A DNA stretch of 64,000 nt from an uncultured Oscillospiraceae bacterium (GTDB taxonomy: Bacteria > Bacillota > Clostridia > Oscillospirales > Ruminococcaceae). The notes below the pieces were generated by a model that saw only the letters and a list, made by a program, of their open reading frames with translations, made no database searches and was not told the DNA's origin. The stretch lies in assembly GCA_934446355.1 (NCBI GenBank), contig CAKSEC010000001.1, positions 186,001-250,000 of the forward strand, read 5' to 3'. Below are positions 1-6,627 of the stretch, piece after piece; the first letter of the stretch is position 1; every line of letters starts with the position of its first letter. A program made the translations under genes and the position numbers.

Positions 1-284
1 CCCTTCGGATTTTTGTCCTCCTTGATGATGACCGCTGCGTTTTCGTCGAAGCGGATATATGTTCCGTCGTCACGTCTGAGACCCTTTGCGGAACGAACAA
101 CAACGCACTTAACTACGTCGCCCTTCTTTACAACGCCGCCGGGTGTAGCTTTTTTGACGGAAGCAATGATTACATCGCCGATATTCGCATATTTTCTGCG
201 GGTACCGCCGAGCACTCTGATACACATAAGCTCTTTGGCGCCGGTGTTGTCAGCGACCTTGAGCAGTGTCTGCATCTGGATCAT
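1..284 (-). CDS. rplN: 50S ribosomal protein L14, 3' end cut by window edge
   Basis: The first 94 codons of L14 are present; the gene runs off the left edge. The start reads MIQMQTLLKVADNTGAK, the typical L14 N-terminus, followed by the conserved VLGGTRRKYA and KKGDVVKCVVVR segments. L14 binds 23S rRNA and forms an intersubunit bridge with 16S rRNA in the 50S subunit. A GAAAGGAG ribosome site lies about 9 bases before the ATG, and the gene follows rpsQ by 22 bases, as in the standard S10/spc order. The identification is secure; only the length is unknown. Confidence 0.97.
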   Translation of the reverse strand, partial: MIQMQTLLKVADNTGAKELMCIRVLGGTRRKYANIGDVIIASVKKATPGGVVKKGDVVKCVVVRSAKGLRRDDGTYIRFDENAAVIIKEDKNPK

Positions 285-306
285 GTTGTGCTACTCCTTT
301 CGTAGA

Positions 307-561
307 TTACTTAGCGCGCTCGATGACGTTAACAAGACGCCATCTCTTATCCTTGGAAAGGGGGCGAGTCTCCATGATCTCAACTCTGTCGCCTATTCCG
401 CAAGTGTTCTGTTCATCGTGAGCCTTCAGCTTGATCGTGCGCTTTACGATCTTCTTGTAAAGAGGATGACGAACGTTGTCCTCGATGGCAACGACGATAG
501 TCTTGTCCATCTTGTTGCTTACTACTCTACCAATTCTGGTCTTTCTTAAAGCTCTTTCCAT
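307..561 (-). CDS. rpsQ: 30S ribosomal protein S17
   Basis: 84 residues, full length for bacterial S17, an OB-fold protein that binds 16S rRNA early in 30S assembly. The family signature near the C-terminus is visible as GDRVEIMETRPLSKDKRW. It sits between rpmC and rplN as in most bacteria, with 20 bases to rpmC, and is translated from the S10 operon transcript. Confidence 0.98.
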   Translation of the reverse strand: MERALRKTRIGRVVSNKMDKTIVVAIEDNVRHPLYKKIVKRTIKLKAHDEQNTCGIGDRVEIMETRPLSKDKRWRLVNVIERAK

Positions 562-581
562 TTAGTTCTTATCCTCCTTCC

Positions 582-782
582 TCAATTGTTTGCCGCGATC
601 TGACGCTGACGCTGGATGGTCTTGATGCGTGCGATGTCCTTCTTGACAGCCTTTATTCTGGTGGGATTGTCAAGCTGGTTTACGGCAAGCTGGAAGCGCA
701 GGTTGAAAAGCTCCTGCTTGAGTTCAGCGAGCTTAGTGTCGAGCTCTGTCTCCGAGAGATATACCAGTTCTGAAGCCTTCAT
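582..782 (-). CDS. rpmC: 50S ribosomal protein L29
   Basis: 66 residues. The two-helix antiparallel coiled-coil protein of the peptide exit region is recognised from MKASELVYLSETELDTKL at the N-terminus and the LFNLRFQLAVNQLDNPTRIK core. Its start codon overlaps the end of rplP by one base, which suggests translational coupling. The length is usual for the family. Confidence 0.97.
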   Translation of the reverse strand: MKASELVYLSETELDTKLAELKQELFNLRFQLAVNQLDNPTRIKAVKKDIARIKTIQRQRQIAANN

Positions 783-1204
783 TAAAGCTCACCTCCGTCT
801 TCCTTCTTAACAAACTTGCACTTGATAGGGAGCTTGTGCATAGCAAGACGCATAGCCTCGCGAGCAGTCTCCTCAGAAACGCCGGCGATCTCAAACATAA
901 CTCTGCCGGGCTTTACAACAGCTACCCAGTATTCGGGAGCACCCTTACCGGAACCCATTCGAACGCCGAGGGGCTTGTCGGTTACGGGCTTATCAGGGAA
1001 AATCTTGATCCAAACCTGACCGCCACGCTTGATATAACGAGTCATAGCGATACGGGCAGCCTCGATCTGATTGGACTTGATCCATGCAGCCTCAAGAGCC
1101 TGCAGACCAAACTCACCGTTGGAAACCGTGTTGCCTCTTGTTGCGATACCGGCACGACGGCCTCTCTGTACTCTTCTGTACTTTACTCTCTTAGGAAGCA
1201 GCAT
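782..1204 (-). CDS. rplP: 50S ribosomal protein L16
   Basis: 140 residues, the usual size. MLLPKRVKYRR at the start and the RMGSGKGAPEYWVAVVKPG segment are family signatures. L16 helps organise the A site and tRNA accommodation on the 50S subunit. It overlaps rpsC by one base on one side and rpmC by one base on the other, so the three genes are probably translated in a coupled manner. Confidence 0.98.
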   Translation of the reverse strand: MLLPKRVKYRRVQRGRRAGIATRGNTVSNGEFGLQALEAAWIKSNQIEAARIAMTRYIKRGGQVWIKIFPDKPVTDKPLGVRMGSGKGAPEYWVAVVKPGRVMFEIAGVSEETAREAMRLAMHKLPIKCKFVKKEDGGEL

Positions 1205-1962
1205 TAGTCGTTACCCCCTTCTTTTCTAGGTTCTCTGGGTCTGCGCGGACGTCTGTCGTCACGACCCCTGCCATTGTTTCTATCATCACGGCGGCGTCTG
1301 TCGGGTCTTTCGGTTCTCTGTGCGGGGATCTCGCCCTTGAGCACTTCGCCCTTATAGATCCAAACCTTTACGCCGATAACGCCGTAGGTTGTGTTTGCTC
1401 TTGCAACGCCGTAGTCGATGTCTGCACGGAGAGTCTGAAGCGGGATAGTACCCTCGTGATAACTCTCGCTGCGGGCGATCTCGGCACCGCCAAGACGGCC
1501 GGCCACCATTGTCTTGATACCCTTTGCGCCGCTCTTCATGGTTCTGCCGATAACGGACTTCATTGCACGTCTGAAGGAAACACGTCCTTCAAGCTGCTGA
1601 GCGATGTTCTCAGCAACAAGCTGAGCGTTCATATCGGGGTTCTTGACCTCGATGATCTTGATGTCCACCTTCTTGCCGGTGAACTTCTCCATCTCAGCCT
1701 TAAGCTTGTCTACCTCTGCGCCCTTTGCGCCTATTACCATACCGGGCTTAGCGCATGAAATGCAGATAGTAACCTTATCGCCGCTTCTCTCGATCTCGAT
1801 CGAGGGGATACCGGCCTTGTAAAGCTTCTTCTTGAGAAGCTCACGAATCTTATAGTCCTCAACAAGTGTGTCACCGAAGGTTGCCTTGCCCGCAAACCAG
1901 CGAGAATCCCAATCCTTGATTACACCCACTCTGAGACCGTGTGGATTAACCTTCTGTCCCAT
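1204..1962 (-). CDS. rpsC: 30S ribosomal protein S3 with extended basic tail
   Basis: 252 residues. The N-terminal MGQKVNPHGLRVGVI and a KH domain with its GxxG loop at about residues 78-81 (GAKG) identify S3, which lines the mRNA entry tunnel of the 30S subunit. Bacterial S3 is commonly about 210-235 residues; here a tail from about residue 215 is very rich in Arg and Asp (RTERPDRRRRDD, then RPRRPREP). The tail is probably disordered and RNA-binding; that is inference. The gene follows rplV by 14 bases in the S10 operon. Confidence 0.98.
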   Translation of the reverse strand: MGQKVNPHGLRVGVIKDWDSRWFAGKATFGDTLVEDYKIRELLKKKLYKAGIPSIEIERSGDKVTICISCAKPGMVIGAKGAEVDKLKAEMEKFTGKKVDIKIIEVKNPDMNAQLVAENIAQQLEGRVSFRRAMKSVIGRTMKSGAKGIKTMVAGRLGGAEIARSESYHEGTIPLQTLRADIDYGVARANTTYGVIGVKVWIYKGEVLKGEIPAQRTERPDRRRRDDRNNGRGRDDRRPRRPREPRKEGGND

Positions 1963-1976
1963 TGTAATTCTCCTCC

Positions 1977-2312
1977 TTATTCTGCTTCTTTGACAACCAG
2001 CACGATGTTGGACGTTCTCTTAAGGATTCTGTGAGCACGTCCGTGATCCTTCGGTCTGATACGCTTGAGTGTCACGCCTGCGCCGACGAAAGCTTCGGAA
2101 ACGTAAAGGCGGCTTGTGTCCATGTTGTGATTGTTCTCTGCGTTTGCAACTGCGGACTTGAGGAGCTTTGCAAGAGGCTCACAAGCGGACTTAGGTGTAT
2201 TCTTGAGTGTTGCGAATGCAACCTCTACAGGCTTGTTTCTGATGAGGTCGAGAACGATGCCGACCTTTCTCGGAGAAATACGAACCTGTCTGAGTTCAGC
2301 TCTAGCTTCCAT
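1977..2312 (-). CDS. rplV: 50S ribosomal protein L22
   Basis: 111 residues, typical for L22. The conserved start (ARAELRQVRISPRKV) and the C-terminal hairpin region (KRIRPKDHGRAHRILKR) are present. L22 extends a beta-hairpin into the polypeptide exit tunnel. Twelve bases separate it from rpsS. The gene order rpsS-rplV-rpsC-rplP is standard. Confidence 0.98.
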   Translation of the reverse strand: MEARAELRQVRISPRKVGIVLDLIRNKPVEVAFATLKNTPKSACEPLAKLLKSAVANAENNHNMDTSRLYVSEAFVGAGVTLKRIRPKDHGRAHRILKRTSNIVLVVKEAE

Positions 2313-2324
2313 TATTTCTCCTCC

Positions 2325-2603
2325 TTACTTCTTGCCGGTGGTCTTGCTTCCTGCGTGACCCTTAAAGGTTCTTGTAGGAGCGAACTCACCAAGCTTATGG
2401 CCGACCATGTCCTCGGTAACATATACCGGAACGTGCTTTCTGCCGTCGTGAACTGCGAATGTGTGACCTACGAAATCAGGGAAAATGGTGGAAGAACGGC
2501 TCCAAGTCTTGAGCACTTTCTTCTCGCCTGCTTCGTTCATAGCCAGAACTCTCTTGTAGAGAGCTTCCTGGATATAAGGTCCCTTTTTAATACTTCTTCC
2601 CAT
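2325..2603 (-). CDS. rpsS: 30S ribosomal protein S19
   Basis: 92 residues from the chosen start MGRSIKKGPYI, which is the conserved S19 N-terminus. An upstream in-frame ATG at 2622-2624 would add seven residues (MKGNILD) that are not part of the family, and the AAAGGA ribosome site lies inside that extension, so the shorter start is preferred. The TWSRSSTIFPDFVGHTFAVH and GHKLGEFAPTRTF segments confirm S19, which contacts 16S rRNA and protein S13 in the 30S head. Confidence 0.96.
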   Translation of the reverse strand: MGRSIKKGPYIQEALYKRVLAMNEAGEKKVLKTWSRSSTIFPDFVGHTFAVHDGRKHVPVYVTEDMVGHKLGEFAPTRTFKGHAGSKTTGKK

Positions 2604-2819
2604 GTCTAAAATATTTCCTTTCAAGTTTAGGCAGATCCGGTTCAGACTTCACTGCCTTTGGCTGCAAGTTAATGAGCAGCGGCACTCGCCGTGGGCGTTT
2701 TACGCACAACCTTATTAATGATGTGCAACGCTGTTCTTGTTAACAACAACTTTTGGGTTATGGTATCATGGTACCCCGTCACCAGACGCCGCAGCGCAGG
2801 TGACAAGGGAAAACCGGGA
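2604..2819 (-). other. Unusually long rplB-rpsS spacer
   Basis: A 216-base spacer separates rplB from rpsS, whereas neighbouring genes of this operon are spaced by -1 to about 22 bases. Read on the minus strand it starts with an imperfect stem around CACCTGCGCTGCGGCGTCTGGTG just after the rplB stop. It holds no convincing open frame and no clear terminator with a U-run. It could be an attenuator, a processing site or neutral drift. Confidence 0.5.
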
Positions 2820-3653
2820 TTACTTGGAGTTTCTTCTCTTGACGATGAACTTGTTGGAAGCCTTCTTTGTGCTTCTGGTCTTGTAACCAAGAGCGGGCTT
2901 GCCCCACGGGGTAACAGGTCCGGGACGTCCAACAGGGGACTTACCCTCACCACCGCCGTGCGGGTGGTCGTTCGGGTTCATGACAGAACCACGTACTGTA
3001 GGTCTAACGCCGAGGTGACGTGTTCTGCCGGCCTTACCGAGGTTTACGTTCTCGTGGTCGAGGTTTGAAACAGTACCGATGGAAGCCATGCAGTTCACTG
3101 CCACGTTTCTCAGCTCGCCGCTGGGAAGACGGATAAGTGCCATGCCGTTCTCCTTAGCCATCAGCTGAGCCATGTTGCCAGCGGAGCGGACCATCTGTGC
3201 GCCCTTGCCGGGGTGAAGCTCAATATTGTGGATAACGGTACCTACGGGGATATCAGCCAGAGCAAGAGCGTTGCCGGGCTTGATATCTGCGTCGCTGCCT
3301 GCACGAACGGTATCGCCTACCTTAAGTCCGTCGGGAGCGATTATATAGCGCTTCTCGCCGTCCTCATAGGTGACGAGAGCGATGAAAGCAGATCTGTTAG
3401 GATCGTACTCAAGAGTGGTAACAGTAGCGTTCATGCCCTGCTTGTCTCTCTTGAAGTCGATAACACGATACTTCTTTCTGTTGCCGCCGCCGATGTGTCT
3501 AACGGTGATCCTACCGTAGCTGTTGCGGCCGGCAGTCTTCTTAACGGGCTCCAGAAGTGACTTTTCAGGAGCTACCTTTGATAAGCCGCTGTAATCAGTA
3601 ACAGTCATGCCGCGACGGCTGTTATTGACGGGCTTGTAAAACTTAATAGCCAT
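2820..3653 (-). CDS. rplB: 50S ribosomal protein L2
   Basis: 277 residues, the usual length. MAIKFYKPVNNSRRGMT at the start, the RNA-binding core and the hallmark NPNDHPHGGGEGK with the His next to the peptidyl transferase centre identify L2. L2 is needed for subunit association and peptidyl transferase activity. It follows rplW by 17 bases in the S10 operon and is followed by a 216-base gap before rpsS. Confidence 0.98.
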   Translation of the reverse strand: MAIKFYKPVNNSRRGMTVTDYSGLSKVAPEKSLLEPVKKTAGRNSYGRITVRHIGGGNRKKYRVIDFKRDKQGMNATVTTLEYDPNRSAFIALVTYEDGEKRYIIAPDGLKVGDTVRAGSDADIKPGNALALADIPVGTVIHNIELHPGKGAQMVRSAGNMAQLMAKENGMALIRLPSGELRNVAVNCMASIGTVSNLDHENVNLGKAGRTRHLGVRPTVRGSVMNPNDHPHGGGEGKSPVGRPGPVTPWGKPALGYKTRSTKKASNKFIVKRRNSK

Positions 3654-3670
3654 TTCGTTTCACTCCTTAC

Positions 3671-3967
3671 TTAAATCATTCCGTCGAAGAACTCAATGGT
3701 CTTGGAGCCTTCTGCCAGAGTAACCACAGCCTTCTTCCAATCGGAAGTATAGCCTTCGTTTCTGCCCATTCTCTTCAGTCTGCCGCGAACGCTGATGGTG
3801 TTCACCTTAGCGACCTTGACGCCCTTGAAGAGGGTCTCGACAGCCTTAGCTATCTCGATCTTGTTAGCATTCTTGGCAACCTTAAAGGTGTACTTGCCGG
3901 AAGCCAGAGCCTCCATGCTGTGCTCTGTGATAATGGGCTTGATGATGATATCCTGTGCAGCCTTCAT
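3671..3967 (-). CDS. rplW: 50S ribosomal protein L23
   Basis: 98 residues, normal for bacterial L23, the exit-site protein that docks trigger factor and SRP. It starts MKAAQDIIIKPIITEHSM, where the IIKPIITEKS-like motif is characteristic, and carries the KVNTISVRGRLKRMGRNEGYT loop region. Its start overlaps the rplD stop by one base. Confidence 0.97.
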   Translation of the reverse strand: MKAAQDIIIKPIITEHSMEALASGKYTFKVAKNANKIEIAKAVETLFKGVKVAKVNTISVRGRLKRMGRNEGYTSDWKKAVVTLAEGSKTIEFFDGMI

Positions 3968-4590
3968 TATGCGTACACCTCCTCAAGCTTTTCAACAGCA
4001 CCCTTAACGATAACGAACTTGTCGCAGTTAAGAATGTCATATACGTTGAGAGTGTTGTACTGTGTGGTCTTTACACCCTCGATGTTTGCTGCGGACTTGA
4101 TGACCTTAGCGTCAACGCTGTCGAGAACGATGAGAGTCTTCTTCTCAGCTTCGAGAGCCTTGAGCATAGCCACCATGGTCTTTGTCTTGAACTCGTCGGT
4201 CTTGATAGCGTCAACAACTACCATCTCGTTCTCGCTTACCTTAGAGGAAAGCGCAGACAGCATTGCAAGCTTTCTTAACTTCTTGTTCAGAACGAATCTG
4301 TAGGAACGGGGCTTCGGGCCGAGAGCGATACCGCCGTGTCTCCACTGAGGAGATCTGGTGGAACCCTGTCTTGCATGACCTGTGCCCTTCTGACGCCAGG
4401 GCTTTCTGCCGCCGCCGCTTACCTCTGTTCTGGTAAGTGTGGACTGTGTACCCTGACGCTGATTTGCGAGATAATTCACAACAGCGGAATGCATAGCGGT
4501 CTTGTTCGGCTCAATGCCGAAAACATTTTCGTTAAGCTCAAGCTCGGAAACGACCTTACCCGCCATATCTACTACGTTGATCTTTGGCAT
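3967..4590 (-). CDS. rplD: 50S ribosomal protein L4
   Basis: 207 residues. The conserved internal loop that reaches the exit tunnel is visible (GGGRKPWRQKGTGHARQG and SPQWRHGGIALGPKPRSY). In Escherichia coli L4 also represses its own operon by binding the S10 leader; whether that happens here is unknown, but the operon has a leader of about 290 bases. It lies 18 bases after rplC. Confidence 0.98.
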   Translation of the reverse strand: MPKINVVDMAGKVVSELELNENVFGIEPNKTAMHSAVVNYLANQRQGTQSTLTRTEVSGGGRKPWRQKGTGHARQGSTRSPQWRHGGIALGPKPRSYRFVLNKKLRKLAMLSALSSKVSENEMVVVDAIKTDEFKTKTMVAMLKALEAEKKTLIVLDSVDAKVIKSAANIEGVKTTQYNTLNVYDILNCDKFVIVKGAVEKLEEVYA

Positions 4591-4608
4591 AATTATCGTC
4601 CTCCTCCC

Positions 4609-5241
4609 TTATGCTTTAACAGCGTTGACGATAGTAACAACGCCGCCCTTAGGACCGGGAACAGCACCTCTTACTGCGATAAGGTTGTTTTCAGCGTCAA
4701 CCTTAACTACAACGAGGTTCTGAACCGTAACATTCTCTGCGCCCATGTGACCAGCCATGCCCTTGCCCTTGAAGATTCTTGACGGGCTGGAGCAAGCGCC
4801 CATTGAGCCTGCCTGTCTTGCAACAGGACCGGAACCGTGGGTCTCCTTGAGTCTGTGCTGGTTGTGACGCTTGATGGCACCTGCGAAGCCCTTGCCCTTG
4901 CTTACGCCGGCAACGTCGATAACGTCGCCCTCAGCAAAAACGTCAGCCTTGAGGACGTCGCCAACGTTCACTGCGTTGATATCGTCCAGGCGGAACTCCT
5001 TAAGGGTCTTCTTGAATGCCACGTCATTCTTCTTGAAGTGACCTGCCTCAGGCTTGTTCACGTGCTTGGGAGAAACATCTCCGAAGCCGAGCTGTACAGC
5101 CTCGTAGCCGTCGTTCTCAGTAGTTTTCTTCTGTACTACTACGCAGGGACCCGCTTCGATAACTGTAACGGGAACGACCTTGCCTGCCTCGTCGAAGATC
5201 TGTGTCATACCGATCTTCTTGCCGATGATTGCCTTTGTCAT
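4609..5241 (-). CDS. rplC: 50S ribosomal protein L3
   Basis: 210 residues, normal for L3. MTKAIIGKKIGMTQIFDEAG at the start and the central GSMGACSSPSRIFKGKGMAG loop, which approaches the peptidyl transferase centre, are diagnostic. It is preceded by a hairpin-rich 119-base spacer after rpsJ and followed closely by rplD. Confidence 0.98.
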   Translation of the reverse strand: MTKAIIGKKIGMTQIFDEAGKVVPVTVIEAGPCVVVQKKTTENDGYEAVQLGFGDVSPKHVNKPEAGHFKKNDVAFKKTLKEFRLDDINAVNVGDVLKADVFAEGDVIDVAGVSKGKGFAGAIKRHNQHRLKETHGSGPVARQAGSMGACSSPSRIFKGKGMAGHMGAENVTVQNLVVVKVDAENNLIAVRGAVPGPKGGVVTIVNAVKA

Positions 5242-5268
5242 TTCGGCTTTCCTCCTTGTTGGTTATTG

Positions 5269-5338
5269 GTTGAGAAATTCTCAACATGACCATGCACCCT
5301 ATGGTGCGTGGTGAGTGGTTGAGCGGAAACCGCCCAAC
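5269..5338. promoter_or_regulatory. Three consecutive hairpins between rpsJ and rplC
   Basis: Three inverted repeats follow one another: a perfect one at 5269-5285 (GTTGAGAAATTCTCAAC), one at 5291-5310 with arms CATGCACC/GGTGCGTG, and one at 5318-5338 with arms GTTGAGCGG/CCGCCCAAC around AAA. They fall in the 119-base rpsJ-rplC spacer. No U-run follows, so they are more likely processing, stability or translational control structures than terminators. Confidence 0.5.
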
Positions 5339-5360
5339 ATAACTCCAATGCTCTCTATGA

Positions 5361-5672
5361 TCAGATATCCATTGAAATCTCTACGCCGGCCGGAAGCTCC
5401 AGTGTCTGAAGAGCCTCGATAGCCTTTGCTGACGGACGGATAACGTCGATAAGACGCTTGTGTGTCCTCAGCTCAAACTGCTCACGGGAATCCTTGTACT
5501 TGTGAACAGCCCTCAGGATAGTAACCACTTCCTTGTTAGTGGGAAGCGGGATCGGGCCTGCAACTCTCGCACCGTTGTGAGTAGCTGTTTCAACGATCTT
5601 CTTTGCTGCTGCGTCAACAACGCTGTGCTCATAGCCCTTGATCTTGATCCTTACCTTCTCGTTTGCTGCCAT
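5361..5672 (-). CDS. rpsJ: 30S ribosomal protein S10
   Basis: 103 residues, full length. KVRIKIKGYEHSVVDAAAKKIVE at the N-terminus and the loop PIPLPTNKEVVTILRAVHKYKDSREQFE are S10 signatures. S10 is part of the 30S head and also partners NusB in antitermination. It is the first gene of the operon; its promoter is about 300 bases upstream. Confidence 0.98.
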   Translation of the reverse strand: MAANEKVRIKIKGYEHSVVDAAAKKIVETATHNGARVAGPIPLPTNKEVVTILRAVHKYKDSREQFELRTHKRLIDVIRPSAKAIEALQTLELPAGVEISMDI

Positions 5673-5969
5673 GATTTTTCAACCCCTTCTGTTAGTAGTT
5701 ATGCTGGCAAAAGCTGTTTTGAAAAATCCACTGTGCCGTGTGTTTCTTTTTGCTGACATTCGCTCGTTAGTTACCCGGAACTCCGGACACTTTAACGGCG
5801 TGACAGTGAAGAAGCCCACGTTTTCTGTTGATCTTCTTCGCCGGACTGAACGCCCGACATACTCCGCCGAAATTACCGCAGACAAGCTGCGCAACCTCCG
5901 GCATCATCGCCATGCCTTCAAGTTATCAGGCTGTCGGGACAACATATCCCAATACAGCCGCCAAGAGTT
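5673..5969 (-). promoter_or_regulatory. S10 operon leader
   Basis: About 290 bases of untranslated leader lie between the promoter at 5970-5998 and rpsJ. In-frame stretches here do not resemble any protein. The length recalls S10 leaders that mediate L4 autoregulation in gammaproteobacteria, but I see no sequence match that would prove such control. Confidence 0.5.
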
Positions 5970-5998
5970 ATTTTACCACATAACAACGCCAATTGCAA
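5970..5998 (-). promoter_or_regulatory. Sigma-A promoter of the S10 operon
   Basis: On the minus strand TTGCAA (5993-5998), 17 bases, then TAAAAT (5970-5975), with TGTGG directly before the -10, the Gram-positive TRTG element. Transcription would enter the rpsJ leader. Confidence 0.75.
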
Positions 5999-6261
5999 GG
6001 ATTTTCAGCATTATGCAGTGTAGAATTTTCTCGCATATTTCCGCACACATTTATGCACTTTGCACAATAACCGGCACATTTCCGGAACTCTCAGAAGAAT
6101 ATCCACGCCAATAAACTATTTGTATAATAAAAAACACCGTTTTGATACGCTCTGCCGCCTCATATTACAAATATTTGAAGCAAAAATATTATGCGAAACA
6201 CAGCCCCGTATATACAGGCTATATTGTAATAGGTATATTGCAGCTTAAATAGTCTATATCC
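5999..6261. other. Intergenic AT-rich stretch, no gene seen
   Basis: Between the S10 promoter and the folded repeat at 6262 the sequence is AT-rich. Short frames lack ribosome sites and family resemblance. No tRNA or convincing terminator was seen. Confidence 0.5.
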
Positions 6262-6499
6262 AGACTGGTGAGAAGCCCTCTGATTCTAGGAACCATACTA
6301 ACGACTAGGCTTTGTGCAGGCTGCCCTTTATTGCCCGACATCGTGTCGGGCTTTGGGGGCAGCGGCACAAACATCGTGTTTGTGCCTGTCGTTATGCGGG
6401 TTGTGGCAGGACGCCACAAGCGAAAACTCCAAGCGCAGCACGACGCTGCGCATTAAAGGTTTTCGCTTCACGACGAAGATGAGGGCTTATCGCCAGTCT
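6262..6499. repeat. Folded repeat element, long copy (238 bp)
   Basis: The ends pair as AGACTGGTGAGAAGCCCTC against GAGGGCTTATCGCCAGTCT. Inside are nested hairpins: CCCGACATCGTGTCGGG, GCACAAACATCGTGTTTGTGC, TTGTGGCAGGACGCCACAA, and GCGAAAAC...GTTTTCGC enclosing GCGCAGCACGACGCTGCGC. Shared segments (GATTCTAGGAAC, CTAACGACTAGGCTTTGTGC, CCTGTCGTTA, GACGAAGATGAGGG) recur in the copy at 23259-23361. This one ends 15 bases before the thrS -35 box. It could be a structured RNA or a MITE-like element; I do not recognise the family. Confidence 0.75.
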
Positions 6500-6514
6500 A
6501 ACAGTAATTTGTTC

Positions 6515-6543
6515 TTGACTTTTACCCCGAATAGTAGTACAAT
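6515..6543 (+). promoter_or_regulatory. Sigma-A promoter of thrS
   Basis: TTGACT (6515-6520), 17 bases, TACAAT (6538-6543). The leader to the thrS start is about 78 bases and contains no T-box specifier or antiterminator signature. Confidence 0.8.
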
Positions 6544-6627
6544 AAAAGGTACACAGCGCAACCCGCTGTGAATAAAACATTGAACGGCAGGGCTTTTGTT
6601 CAGCTCTGCAAGGAAAGGAAGTTCAGT

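Noticed and set aside
5679..5894. 71-residue minus-strand frame in the S10 leader
   Set aside because: No ribosome site, no family resemblance, lies within the untranslated leader.
6544..6627. T-box leader for thrS
   Set aside because: Leader is only about 80 bases and has no specifier loop or T-box core sequence.
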